A DNA stretch of 64,000 bases from Phymorhynchus buccinoides (Eukaryota > Mollusca > Gastropoda > Neogastropoda > Raphitomidae): NCBI GenBank assembly GCA_017654935.2, contig CM065706.1:15858559-15922558 (forward strand), read 5' to 3'. The notes under the pieces were generated by a model. That model was given only the letters and a program-made list of their open reading frames with translations, had not been told where the DNA came from and searched no databases. Numbering within the stretch: the stretch's first letter is position 1; every line of letters begins with the position of its first letter. Positions 48,591 through 61,047 of the stretch are shown one piece after another. Both the position numbers and the translations under genes were made by a program.

Positions 48591-49752
48591 ATTCTTGTGG
48601 TGTGTGCGGTTTATCTGTGTGTCTGTCCGCCCTGTAACTCCTGAACCACTAAATAGAATCGCTTCAAATGTTGTGTGGTGGTGTATCATGGTACACAGAT
48701 GGTCCCATATAAATACAGTGACCGTGCTGACCTTGACTTTGACATATGACCTTGAAAACCAAAATTTCGTGTACGGGCCATATCTTTCACACTATTGAAC
48801 TTACAGACTTCGAACTTGGTATGTATGTTCATTGACTTTTGGTAGTTATGAATATGGTGTACCGAGCAAGGTCGAGGTCAAGGTCAAAGACATTGGTAGA
48901 TCTTGAAAGTGGTTAAGGTCTATAAATTCGTGTTTTAGTCGTATCTTTCACATTTTTGCTGGACAGAATCGCTTTAAATTTTGTGTGGCAGTGTTTCACC
49001 TTGAGTAGAAGACACCCGAACATAAATTATTGGCATTCTGACTTTGACCTTGAAGTTTGTTTGATCTTCAATTACTACAATAATCGGCTAAAATGTGTGT
49101 CTGTGTGTGTCTGTTTGTCCAGGCTATTGTGCCCAAACCGTTGGCCATATACCCCTATAACCATACAGGTATATATTCTTGATCATCATAGCACAACCTA
49201 TTCAGATCCTGAATTTTTAACCGCCAGTGCAAACCTCCGCCAAGGAAGACTCTCAAAACCAAAATTTCCTTCTTTGTGCTATATATTTCAATTGGCGGAA
49301 ATAAAGTCACAAGAAAAAAAGTAATAGGAAAAAAGGCCATGGAGAAAAAAAATAATAGGAAAAAAATCACAGAAAAAAAGTCACACCTTTTTGTTCTTGG
49401 CTTTTCGCGAAGAACAGTTGTGTTTATGTACTTGAATTTGTTCAGTAAAGTATCGTTTAGAAAACAATTTCACATTTCACGTGTTTGAGCCTTTTGTTTT
49501 CTTTCGTTCAAGTTGGCAAAAAAAGTATTACATGATTTCATGTTTCATGTTCAAACAATGTGGACAGACTTTTTGATGAGCGAAGTTCATTCGTTCGTTA
49601 GATTTGTGAGAGTTGATTCACAAAATTATCATCTTGTCACTTACATTCCAAATTCATCAGCGCAACATCGAATCTCTGTCAACATGGAGGAGATAACAAG
49701 TCAGAAGGGAAACAGAAAGTTGTGTATGCTGGGGTTTATGTATACACTACAC

Positions 49753-49849
<97 letters not shown>

Positions 49850-49886
49850 TTGAGGACATTTAGAGGAGGAGGAAGACTGAGAGAGG

Positions 49887-49938
<52 letters not shown>

Positions 49939-50015
49939 TTTAGTTTGTCTTTTAGATCTTTTTTATGAATGTATATCTATAGAGAGAGAGAGAGGGGGGA
50001 TGAGGAGGAGAGGGG

Positions 50016-50059
<44 letters not shown>

Positions 50060-50094
50060 GTCTTTTAGATCTCTTTTAAAGTGATTTAGAGAGA

Positions 50095-50174
<80 letters not shown>

Positions 50175-51205
50175 TGTCTTTTAGATCTGTGATTTTTGAT
50201 GAATAAATAGCTGACTTTTTCTATGACTTTTGTTCCTGTGACTTCTTTTCCTGTGTCTTTTTTTCCGATTACCTATATTTCATGTCTGAGCTGTATCTCA
50301 CGATCCAGTGAACAGAATGGCTTTAAATTTTGTGTGGTGGTGCATCACAGTGCAGGAATGGTCCCATAAAAAACTATAAACATGCTGACCCTGACCTTGA
50401 AGTTTGACCTTGAAACCCAATTTTTTTCTTGACGCCATCTTTCATATAATAGGACTTACAATATTCAAACTTGGGACAGGGGTGGATTGACTAATGATGA
50501 TTTGGAATATTGGGTAGCGATGAAGGTCAAGGTCAGGGACATAGACCTTGGAGGTGTTACTTGTGTTTTGGCCATTTCTTTCACATTTTTTCAGCTACAG
50601 ACTTCAAAGTTGGCAGATTGGTAGACTGCCTCAAGGTCATATGTGGACAAAGTATTGATTATCCTAATGACCTTGACCTTGACTTTTGAACTTCTCTTTT
50701 ATTTACCTGTGGCTGTAGTTTGGACACCATTGGGTTTACACCCACGAAACCATATCACCATGATCTAAGGAATGGAGTTGGAGACATTTAAAAGCCACTT
50801 GAACTTGACCTTTACATTTGACCTTGAAGCTGTTACATGATGACGGTCTGTCCGGATAAAAGTGCCCATATTTTCAAAACCGTTGGCGTTAGACCCATAT
50901 AACCATATATATTCATGATCATCATCATAGCGGAAACCCAGTGGAAGACATTTTGAAGGGGCCAATAGCACAGTGAGAGTGAGAGCTGAGGGGGCTCCGA
51001 AAACAAGTGCTCATAGTTTCAAAACCGTTGGCGTTAGACCACAATAACCAGATATATTCGTGATCAGCATTAACAGGGAAATGCAGTGGAAAACATTTGG
51101 AAGGGGCCATGCACTAGCACAGTGAGAGTAAGAGCTGAGGGGACTCTGAAAACAAATGCTCATAATTTCAAAACTGTTGGTGTTAAACCACAATTGAACC
51201 ATATA
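48591..51205. repeat. Interspersed repeat complex rich in TGACCTTGA, with (GA)n arrays
   Basis: Blocks with TGTCTGTCCGCCCTGTAACT, GAATCGCTTCAAATTTTGTGTGG and GACCTTGAC recur here and at 57300-58380. The later part (50860-51200) repeats AACCGTTGGCGTTAGACCAC and GGGGCCAATAGCACAGTGAG several times; a further copy is at 48410-48540 and, after the TIR element, at 52195-52510. (GA)n arrays interrupt it at 49754-49845, 49889-49936, 50021-50051 and 50098-50167. No coding is seen. Confidence 0.65.
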
Positions 51206-52190
51206 TGTGACCCGATTTCACGAACCGGGTCTTAACTCGCAAGCAGCGATTGTGGTAGAGGCCCGAAAAAGGTTAGGTGGGTCAAAAGTATGGATTTTTA
51301 GTTTTCACTTGAAATGGATTCTGCCACCATTAAACTTCAACTTCATGCATTGGACTAAGTGAAATTCAAATTGTAAATGCATTAAAACACATTTTAAATG
51401 ACATACCTCATGGCAATTATCCTATTTTAATCACCTGTAAAGACTAAATTTTTGATTGAAAACTGTAAACTGAAACCCTGATCGGGCCCCATCATGTTAC
51501 ATATCTCTGGAAAGCTTGTGACCTTAACCTGCTTCTGCTCGCATGCTCGTTTTGAAATCTAACCAATCAGAAGCATGGTATTGCAAAACTTAGGCGTAAA
51601 CACAGAGTTAGAGAGTTGAAAACTTCGACCAATGAGAGGTTAGGATAGACTCTGTCGCTAGTTACCGAAAGGCAACGCGCAACGGGATTGGTCGAGAGGG
51701 AGACAACTTGCTGCTTGCAGTTTCGAAGCAACATGGATATGTTGCAGACGATCTCTTTCGAAAGATTTACTTTTTTGCTCAATTCTCGGCCATTTACAAC
51801 CCTACCAGCCGCAGATCAAGGAGAACTTGGAGCATTGTTAGCAAAATATTTCAACTCGACGGATTCCGACGATGAAAACGAAACTGACCGTGACGATGAC
51901 TGCCTCAAAACTGTAAAACCTGCTTCGACTCCGACTCGGCGACTGATACACTAGTCAGTGACTAGGCCTAGTGCTAGGCCTGGGATGGGTCAAAAATCTT
52001 TGAACCCCGTTTTCTCAAAATGGCCATCTGCTGGGTTACCCTCTTTAACACCCCATAACTTCCTCATTTTTTGGAGTAGAGCAATAAATCATATATTAAA
52101 AGAAAGGTAAGTGTCTGCAGAATATGTAAATGCTAATATATCAAAATCTGCCATTTTCACCGTAAGACCCACTTTGTGGTGATGGGTCAC
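51206..52190 (+). mobile_element. TIR element (TGTGACCC family) carrying a promoter-like region and ORF
   Basis: The left end TGTGACCCGATTTCACGAAC and the right end (inverse reads TGTGACCCATCACCACAAAG) are related to the 11016-11447 element. TA lies on both sides. It sits inside the AACCATATA-GATCAGCAT repeat, which resumes right after it. The interior holds three CCAAT boxes (51563-51567, 51629-51633, inverse at 51687-51691) and the ORF listed next. Confidence 0.65.
51733..51954 (+). CDS. 73-residue ORF inside the TIR element, unrecognised
   Basis: ATG (AGCAACATGG) 42 bases after the last CCAAT box opens MDMLQTISFERFTFLLNSRP, a hydrophobic-basic start, then a very acidic block (STDSDDENETDRDDD) and a TAG. 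I do not recognise a family. It could be a captured first exon of a host or transposon gene or a fortuitous ORF. No splice donor is obvious. Confidence 0.35.
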   Translation: MDMLQTISFERFTFLLNSRPFTTLPAADQGELGALLAKYFNSTDSDDENETDRDDDCLKTVKPASTPTRRLIH

Positions 52191-52627
52191 ATATGATCAG
52201 CATAAACCACAATAACCATATCAGCATTAACAGGGGAATGCAGTGGAAGACATTTTGAAGGGCCAATAGCACAGTGAGAGTGAGAGCCGAGGGGCACCAT
52301 AAACATGGACTACAGTGAGTGGGATACATCAGTTTTGAAGTGCTATCCTGGTAACTGCTATTGAAGCTTAAGACCTGTGCCGGGGAAAAGCTGCTGCAAA
52401 GTGAAGTGAGCGCAGGGCGTAGCAACCGCGGGGCGTTGCTGCTAGTTAAATATATAGTACCAAAAAACCCTTCAGTTTTCAAGATCAAACTTCAAGGTCA
52501 AGGTCAGCACGGTCATTAATATCAAAAGGAACCGTCCTTTATAATAGACTTTTAATATACCAAATTTGATTAAAATCCATCTAATAGTTTTTGAGAAATT
52601 CAACACACACACGCGCACGCGCACACA

Positions 52628-52676
<49 letters not shown>

Positions 52677-52679
52677 ACA
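52191..52679. repeat. Continuation of the TGACCTTGA repeat complex and (AC)n
   Basis: The GATCAGCATTAACAGGGGAA and GGCCAATAGCACAGTGAG blocks continue, then TTCAAGGTCAAGGTCAGCAC near 52490 and an (AC)n run at about 52637-52673. Confidence 0.6.
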
Positions 52680-52862
52680 GTGCCTATATATCTTGTTCAA
52701 TGCTCAAACTTAAAAGATATTTCCAGTTTCCTTTTTGTGTTTTACCAAATAATGACGAGACTGTTAGTCTGCGTCCTTGCCTTCTTCATCCTCTGCGCCT
52801 TCGATCTTCATCGCCTTCGTCAAAGCCTGGAGGAAGGGGGCCGATTCACTAGAGCTGGGTTC
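52680..52862 (+). pseudogene. Truncated copy of the tail D intron end and TM region
   Basis: ATATCTTGTTCAATGCTCAA, CTTAAAAG, TTTGTGTTTT and then GCGTCCTTGCCTTCTTCATC, CTCTGCGCCTTCGATCTTCA and CAAAGCCTGGAGGAAGGGGG line up with 33638-33810. The acceptor AG of tail D is changed (CCAAATAATGACG), the frame is altered, and similarity ends shortly after the KAWRK-equivalent. The copy lies 19 kb downstream of tail D, same orientation. Confidence 0.68.
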
Positions 52863-53201
52863 TGGGTTACTAGTATTCTACTTTGATGTATACACACAAA
52901 AGAGCTGCCCTACAAAGTCCAAAGGGTAGGTTAGGCTAAGAAACCCTGTCTGAAATATATAGCTTATACTTTCTCTTTCTCTCTGTCTCTATAACACACA
53001 TTACATACACACACATAGGCCTACACACACGCGCATGCACAAACACACACACACACACTCGTGCACAAACACGCACATGTACCGTGAGCCAGGCTCCCCC
53101 TCTCCCTGTCCAACTCCCTATAGCCCCTTCAAAAACGGGACAGACACACCCCATTTTTACTGTCCATGAGACGCTACGCCCAATTAGACGTTAAACCAAC
53201 C

Positions 53202-53241
<40 letters not shown>

Positions 53242-53269
53242 AGATTATAGAGATCACCGATAGCCTATC

Positions 53270-53303
<34 letters not shown>

Positions 53304-55559
53304 ACCGTTTTCCAGCTCGGTCTCCATTAAAAAAAAAAAAATCAGTCACACGGCTCAGTCGATGGACACAATGACACTCATTTTCTATAATTTTCATGTC
53401 TATACCCAATAAAGTAATATGAAAGTTTACAATTTGAACCTAAAATGTTAAAATTAAAAGCAAGAAAACAAAAAAAGAAAGTAAAGAAAGAAAGGGGCAT
53501 GGAAATGTCAGTAGGGTTGGGGGTGGTGTGCGTGTGAGACTAACTAAAGAATGATACTGAGTACACTGAGAAAAAAACTTATAGAAAAAGCATAACCACG
53601 TTTAAAACCTATAACTCTATATAGTTACTGTTTGAAACAATGTCGAATTAGCTTTAATTAAGGGTAATTCCAACTATTCTCACGTTAATACAAAAGAAAA
53701 CAAGTCCGACTCGCTTCCGATTATGCCGGTTAGCAGACGATGGCGGGAACATGGAAGGTTGTAATGGAGGAGGGGGGAAAGCATGGTGGCAACGAACGCT
53801 CCTTCCCCACACCTTGGTAAAAGTGGGAGTGTCGACCCGAACAGATGGTGGGTGAACGACCATGCGCTCACTTATTGCACGGATATTAGAGACTTTCTGA
53901 TCTTGGGATTTCTGTGGATGTTAGACGATAACATTTGTTACGCCGTGAGTGTATTAAAAATGCGAACCACCCCTCCAGAAAATGGTTAAAATATGATCTG
54001 CAAAAAATGTACACAGGGAGGGGGGAAGAAGGGAGGTAATTAATTAGTGTCCGCAAATAAGGACATATTTCTACCCTGGGAGAGTAGTTGTTGAATGTTT
54101 TAAACTATATCGGTTTAGAAAGGGTATATGCAGAGATCTACACCCTAACCAACTCAATTATGGATCATAAATAAATAATTTAGGCCAAATGAAAAAGTTG
54201 AGCTCAGTGCGCATGCCCAACGGGGTGGTGGAAGGTGCTTCGCCCCCCTCCACACAATGCAGAATCGTATTTTTTCGATTTATTGTTGCTTGGAGCAGTC
54301 ATAAAATTTAAAATAGCCAAAAATAATTATGACTGCATGGCCCAAATCGAAATTTATGCACTTCAGACCCTTGCATTCTAAATTTACTAAGTAGGAGCAA
54401 AAAGAACACGCCCAAAATATACCAAGGGAGATAATTTTTCGGTACCTCTCTCGCGTTTTAAGTTAAAGAAAAGACTTCCTTGATGTCCCCCGTTGGACCC
54501 CCAGATTCTTCATCCAGCAAGATTGACCAAAAACATCCAATCTTCCTGCCCTCCGGTAAATATTTAGCCTACCAATTTGATAAAAACTTGATTTTTAATA
54601 AACAAATGTGAGTTTTCACGTAAAATTGAGACCATAAACAGTGAGTTTGGTCGAAAATTGTTTGACCCCTCCACAGCTTGTTTGGGTTTGCTGGGGAGGT
54701 GGAGGTACAAAATGGGGGCGAAGGAATGGGGGTGACGCGGTGTTGAGTGGATCGAGTGGTGGTGGTGTGAAGGCCAAATGTATCGTAACATTTTGAGATA
54801 TCTCATTATCTAGGTACATCAGACAGCTTGAGTGCACTCTGTTTATTAAAATTTTGAAAGGTGAATTCTTAAAGGCATTCCACATTGCCTTTTTAAACCC
54901 CAAAATATTGAGTTTGTGGTTTAGGCGGTGGGTGTTACCGTACCGTGACCGTCAGTTTCAGGTTAGCCTGAGGCGGATCTACTGGTTGTGCGATAGTTGT
55001 GTTATCATGAGTTAGCTCAGTTTTACAATAAAATGTAATCAAGGTCGCTTTTTTACTAGCATGAGTTTGGGTGGGAGATTTTAATAACGTTTATTCTTAC
55101 TTGCACTAAACAATATTTCTTGCCATATGTTCATAAATATGCAGTAATAATGATACACAATGATAAGGTGATTGTCTGTCACAATAATATCCACATTTAT
55201 CTCGATAAGAGAAGATAAAATCATAATTCATAGAGGGGAAGAATTCAATCCAGGCTTTCTGTTAATAGACTAGACGTCTACAGGGAATGACTCGATGAGG
55301 GATGAATGTGGTGGATTGGATATTGTCCCTATCTCAAAATGAATTTTCAAGAACTATTGAAGTGACTTTAATTTAAAACAAATTTTATTCTTTCGAACTT
55401 TATTCTTTTGCACCAAAAAATGATACGAAGGTTTTTGTTAGATATTTGGACTTATGATAGTTGAAGAAAAACTTAAAATTTGTTAAAATTGAAGAAAACT
55501 AAATTTAATTTGAAAAAATGAAAATATTTTGGATTCATGATTAATGGCTTTGAAAACAT

Positions 55560-55560
<1 letters not shown>
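52863..55560. other. Gene-poor stretch
   Basis: (AC)n and related tracts at 52990-53065, (GA)n at 53203-53238, poly-C at 53271-53301. A weak candidate first exon is at 53740-53816 (ATGGCGGGAACATGGAAGGT, ending CCTTG|GTAAAA), too short to call. The remainder to 55560 is AT-rich without clear features. Confidence 0.45.
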
Positions 55561-55642
<82 letters not shown>

Positions 55643-55773
55643 AAGTTCAACAAATAATATTCATGTATTTATGATTTTATCTCTTCTCTTTGTTGTTTGC
55701 TGTGGTTGTCTGCCTGTCTTTATTCTGTCTTGAAAGTAATAACCTACAGTGACTGATACTCTATGCATTGTTT

Positions 55774-55852
<79 letters not shown>

Positions 55853-55980
55853 AAGTTCAACAAATAATATTCATGTATTTATGATTTTATCTCTTCTATT
55901 TGTTGTTTGCTGTGGTTGTCTGCCTGTCTTTATTCTGTCTTGAAAGTAATAACCTACAGTGACTGATACTCAATGCATTT
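55561..55980. repeat. Tandem duplication of about 213 bp containing (CT)n
   Basis: Two units, each a (CT)n array (55564-55640, 55776-55850) followed by TTCAAGTTCAACAAATAATA ... GTGACTGATACTCWATGCAT. The unique parts differ at only two or three bases, so the event is recent. Confidence 0.85.
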
Positions 55981-56315
55981 TTTTTTCTGTGTGAACCTTT
56001 TTTGATAATAATTAATATATATACTCCCAGTTCTGTAAGAACAGGAGTTGATTGGAATGGGAAAGAGGACATGTATTTCTCTGTCTGTGTGTGTGTGTAT
56101 GATCAAAATTTTCTTCCTTTTTGTGCCTAAGCTATTGAACCATTCTTAAAGAAACTTGGCAGAATGGTTAGTTAGGTACTCCAGATGCAGATCCGTGGCA
56201 TCAGATTGACCAAAGAACAAGCGATACAGGACAATTTAAAAAAGAAAACAAAACATGAATCACAATCGCGGCCGATATCGGGATCGTGTTCATTAGTCAC
56301 ACTCACTTTGTCTAC

Positions 56316-56354
<39 letters not shown>

Positions 56355-57300
56355 ATTACATTACGATCTTCTATCGCTCTTTTACTGTCGATATCCGACC
56401 TAACAAAGCCTAAAACTTCATTATCTAAGCAAACATTGACGATAATTTCCAGTAGGAAAGCTTTGCCAACACGAAAATCTTCCATATTTGATATGAAACT
56501 TGATTTTTGGACCAAGCAAAACCTTGAAAAATTAAATAGACAACTAAAAAAGCAATTGTGGCTCGCCGGACGGAAGAAAAGGAAGCAGCTGAGCCTCGTT
56601 CTGAAGCGAAAGTAAGGTTATTTCCATTTTTAGTTACGAAAATAATGTCCACGAAGCGCTTCTTTTGAGTAACCCTCTGCCGGCGACACAGTGTGTCTGC
56701 AGCGTGCTATTAAAGGTTAATGACCAGAGCTTCAGATTGTCGGTGTGCCCGCGTCATTGACCCATTCTTTTTATTGATGGCGCATGTCAACACCTTGTGA
56801 TGCGCCCTTGGGACGCATCCCATTCCATGATAATTCCGTTTTGGTTTTTACCAAAGGTATCTTGCTATCCTCTAGTCGTTTTGCTAGATAAACTGTCTTT
56901 ATTTTGAACATAGACACACGTGTGCACCTACAAAAATCATTACGCCACATAAGTGGCCCATCATTTTTAAAATTGACCCTCATTTTGTGCAGCCATGAGT
57001 CATGACCCATGAAGTCTGAAAACAATCTGAAGCTCTGAATCTGATGACAAAATACTGCTGGGTTGTGCCTGCACACACACACACACACACACATACGCAC
57101 ACACACACACACACACATATATTTTTGGTATAGATAATCGTAAAGCGCTGTCAGCTATGTTAAAAGATTGCGCAATTCGAATTAAATTTCTGAGATTTGC
57201 AATTTGTAGATGAATTATTGTTTGTGGATGAATTCTATGGGGGGGAAAAGCAGCAATTTAGTTCACTGTATAGTAATCATGACTACTATTACTGTAGTAC
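55981..57300. other. Mostly gene-free; poly-C run and a basic ORF
   Basis: Poly-C at 56317-56354, then an open + frame described separately (56360-56612). (AC)n lies at 57071-57117. Otherwise no feature is seen. Confidence 0.45.
56360..56612 (+). CDS. Candidate exon with basic, Lys/Arg-rich frame
   Basis: An open frame without start near its left side reads SSIALLLSISDLTKPKTSLS, later SRKALPTRKSSIFDMKLDFW and KQNLEKLNRQLKKQLWLAGR-KKRKQLS. It ends at GAAGCGAAA|GTAAGG, a donor at about 56612. The composition looks coding and DNA- or RNA-binding, but I recognise no family and no acceptor is certain. It could be a transposon remnant. Confidence 0.3.
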
Positions 57301-58390
57301 TATAATCGCCTTGTTTGTCTGTCTGTCTGTCCAGGCAATTGTGCCCAAACCGTTAGTCATGTATCCCTATAACCGTATTTATTCTTGATCATCATCACTC
57401 AACCTATTCAAATCCTGAATTTTGAACCTCCAGTGCAAACCTCCGCCAAGGAATACTCACAAAACTGAATTTTCCTGTGTGCTATATGTTTTATGTCTGT
57501 GCTCTTATCTCATGAACCAATAGAGTATAGACAGAATGGCTCCAAATTTTGTTTGATGGTGTCCGTGCAGGGATGGTCTCATGGAAAAAAAATAGCGTGC
57601 TGACCTTGAAGTTTGAACTTGAAAACCAAAATTTCTTCTGGAGACCATATCGTTCATATCATTAGACTTACACATAGTTACAATGTTCAAACTTGGCAGT
57701 GGGGTGCATTGGCTAATGGTGATTCAGACTATCGGGTACCAATGAAGGTCAAGGTCATAGACCCTGGATGTGTCAAATTTGTGTTTTGGTCATATCTTCA
57801 ACATTGTTTTAGCTACAGATTCAAAATTGGCAGGTTGGTACAATGGTAAACTGACTTAAGGCCATGTATGGTGCAAAGCATTAACTAAATCTACTGATCC
57901 TGGTGACCTTGACCATGACTTTTTAGCTTCTTTTTTTTTAGCAGTGGCTATAGTTTGGACACCATTGGGTTTACATCCACATAACCATTTATATTCTTGA
58001 TCATCATGATCTCAGGAATGCAGTGGGAGACATTTGAAGCCATTTGACCGTGACCTTGACATTTGTCGGGCTGTAACTGAAAACAGTTAGCTGTAGACCA
58101 CTTAAACCATATATAATCGCAATCAGCATCTCTTGGGGTATACAGTGGGAGACATTTCGAAGTGCTATTCTGGCGATTGCTATTCTGAAGTCCCAGACCG
58201 TTCGCATAAAACTAACAACTGTAGTTTGAAGACTTCGTTGGAGATCCCTATAGCCATGTATATTCATGATCAGCATCACCGGGGCAATGCAGTGGGAGAT
58301 ATTTCAAAGTGCTATCATAGCAAGCTATTGTGAAGACCTGTCTCAGGGAAGAGCTGCTGCGAAGCGAAGCGAGCAGGGCCTATCTGCTAC
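57301..58390. repeat. Second copy of the TGACCTTGA repeat complex
   Basis: TTGTCTGTCTGTCTGTCCAG, GTGCCCAAACCGTTAGTCAT, CTCCAAATTTTGTTTGATGG and GACCTTGAAG/AAGGTCAAGGTCAT blocks match 48591-50850 in order. The end has GATCAGCATCACCGGGGCAA-type units. No coding is seen. Confidence 0.7.
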
Positions 58391-59690
58391 TTTATAAGGA
58401 GCTATCTTGACTTTAAATTAAGTTACGTTTTGGAAAATATCATTTTGTTGTTGGTTTGAGTGTACAGTGTAACTGTTCATATCAGTGTCTTTGTCACTAT
58501 GTCAGCAATGTTTTTATTATTATTTTATTGCAATTTGACATTCATTTTCTTTTACCTTATAACAATATAAGTTATGCTCATTTTAGAGTAATGTCAATGT
58601 GTGCGTTATTTTGTATCATTTTCACCCATCTTATTGCAGGATCTCATTGTTAACTAAAAAGATCGGTAACATAGTTCCATACTAGTGGGGATTTTAATAA
58701 CAGTAAAAGATCCATTAAAAAAAAATTAAGGCAATATAATGGTGGTGTGTGTGTGTGAGGGAGTTTGAGCTCAGTCTACCTAACTCTAATGAGATAAGTC
58801 AAATCATTGATTAAAATTGTGAAAAGATTATGATGTTGATTAAGTTGAGTGTGCTTGAAAGCCTTAAAACACTTAAATTTATACCTGTTGATTGTTATGT
58901 AATTGCCTTGAGCATTCTTCATCATTTATAATGTTGGTTTGTGTATACATCATGTATGTGTTTGGTTTGTTTCCAAGTTTGCATTTTTCTATATAATTTG
59001 TTAATCATGAATCTGCAAATGATAACAGGGCACTGTTTATTGATTAATTTTGTTTTGTGTTGAACACAACTTTTGATTTTGTATCATGTATGTATCCATT
59101 TGTACTTTGGTCTAACTGTTCCAAGTCCCATGACACTGTTTTAACAATGTCCTGAGTGCATGAGACTGGGAGGAGGGTGTTTTGCAATATTATCCACTTT
59201 CCCACGCTTTTGGCTTGCTCAAAATCTCTCTCTCTCTGCTTTCTTTTTTATAAGTGGTCCTAACTTGCAAAGTTGTCTGTTGTACACTATTACCACTTGT
59301 AATACTTTTTTTTTATATCTGCCAGTTGTTGGTGCGATGTGAGAAGATTGCTTTGACTTTTATTTTAGGGGCTTATCTTTCCTTCGTACTGTAATGAATA
59401 AACTACATTTGCACATGTGTTGGGTGATTTTTAAGTTGCACAAAAAGGATTTAGCCATATTGTAATTGATTTTACTTTTTGGATAATCCTTTTCACTTTT
59501 TTCAGCATTGGTTACACAAAGGCGGTTTATGCTGTTAGATTGCTTTGAATGTTGTATTTTTGCTAACACGATAGTGAAAATAACCTTGTGAGATAAGTTT
59601 ATGCAAGACTTATTTCCATGCTTAACTATGCTTTTTAAAGAAAAACCAAAACCTTTAAGTCCCCAAGTTGTCTTTTGCTAAAGTTGTTTT

Positions 59691-59693
<3 letters not shown>
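58391..59693. other. Gene-free AT-rich stretch
   Basis: No exon, RNA gene or recognisable repeat is seen. Confidence 0.5.

Positions 59694-59764
<71 letters not shown>
59694..59764. repeat. (AC)n microsatellite
   Basis: About 70 bases of uninterrupted AC dinucleotides. Confidence 0.9.
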
Positions 59765-59766
<2 letters not shown>

Positions 59767-60887
59767 CTCCTCCGTCTCTCTTTCTTTCTTTTTTTCCCCA
59801 GTTAGTTTTTCGAAACTGCTGAAACGAAAGCACAAAGTTCTATTAGAATTATTTAAAAGTAAAATATTTTTTAAAAGAACTTTTGTTTGTCAAAGTGTTA
59901 AGTAACTAACAGGGCTCCCAGGGACCCCCATTTAGGGGTCTATGAAGTACTAAAATAAAGAACCTATCATGTCTGAGAATGTGCAGGGGTCCCAGGGATG
60001 TACTATAAAAATGGGTAAAGTAACAAGCCATAGTCTTTGCATTCCAAGTTATGACCTATCAAGGAACTTTCAACATCCATTGTTTTCACTACTAGGCCTA
60101 CTTCATTGAACTAATTTTCCCAAAATGTTCAGTCTTTTCTCTTTCCCTGACTGCCATTGACAGATTATGTGTGTGCGCGCGCACATGTGTGTATGTGTGT
60201 GCACGCACACGTGTGCGTGTGTGTGTGCGCATGTGTTTATGCGAGCACACACTGGCATTCTGAAAACTTCTGTCAAGCTACTCATCAGGTACGCTTGAAA
60301 TATTATTCTTTTTAGCATTTGCAATGTACATAGCTGCCAACCATTCCAAATTTCCCGGAATGTTTCCGTTTTCCAGTCGCAATTCCGCATTTCCGATTAT
60401 AACAATACAATTCTGGATTCTGAAATCGCAAAGAAAAAAAAATTGGAATGTCAACCCGCTTGAAAGTGAAAAAAAGTGGATGTTTCCACAGCCATTCCAA
60501 ATTCCAATCTAACATATCCCGGAAACCATAATCTGTGCATGTGCTGTAGTAACCTTTTTCTCTGAACAAAATGGCGTCAAACAAATCTGAGAACACTACA
60601 CCGGGAACTTGCGTCATGTTTACCGAAGTTTGCCCTCTATAGGGTGGATATGCGCTTTTGCGACTTGTCGGCATATGCAACACCCGTTCCAAACTTTCAC
60701 TTTCAACACACTGTATCTTCCATACTTCTGGGCTAACAAAGTTGCTCTTAACTCTTCTACTACCAAGTATGACTTAGACTGTTTACTGTTGCGCACCAAG
60801 TAATTTTTGCCGCTGCACTGATTTTCGCACACACTCACTTTAAAAATTCATTAAAAAAATACTCGCTCGAATCATCATGAAAATTAC
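59765..60887. other. Repeat-like sequence, downstream side of the - strand gene
   Basis: CAGGGCTCCCAGGGACCCCC at 59910 pairs as an inverted repeat with TTGGGAGCCCTG at 62206-62217; these might be ends of one 2.3-kb element or two copies of a dispersed one. The CATTCCAAATTTCCCGGAAT and TGGAATGTC/CCATTCCAAATTCC pieces at 60340-60520 form a loose inverted repeat. A (GT/GC) tract lies at 60168-60240. This would be intron of the - strand gene; no second exon is seen. Confidence 0.45.
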
Positions 60888-61047
60888 CTGTGTCGATCTG
60901 CTGCTGCAAACCCAAGATCGTTTCAACACTTTCGATGCTCTTTTTTATTCGCCTGAGTTCAGATTCTGCCACTTCTTCCACAGTAAATGCTTCGTCGTCA
61001 CTGTTGCCATCTTGTAGAGGTTCACGCCAAAAGTCGTCAGTTTCCAT
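60888..61047 (-). CDS. First coding exon of an unrecognised - strand gene
   Basis: ATG at 61047-61045 opens METDDFWREPLQDGNSDDEA, then FTVEEVAESELRRIKKSIES-VETILGLQQQIDTG. The frame reaches ATCGACACAG|GTAATT at 60888/60887, a good donor (phase 1). The acidic start followed by a heptad-like charged stretch suggests a coiled coil. I do not recognise the family. The exon lies within 60 bases of a compact promoter block. Downstream exons would lie to the left but none is seen in the window, perhaps because the exons are small. Confidence 0.6.

Noticed and set aside
53740..53816. Short ORF starting ATGGCGGGAACATGG with donor CCTTG|GTAAAA
   Set aside because: Only 25 codons with no recognisable residues or promoter context strong enough to call a first exon.
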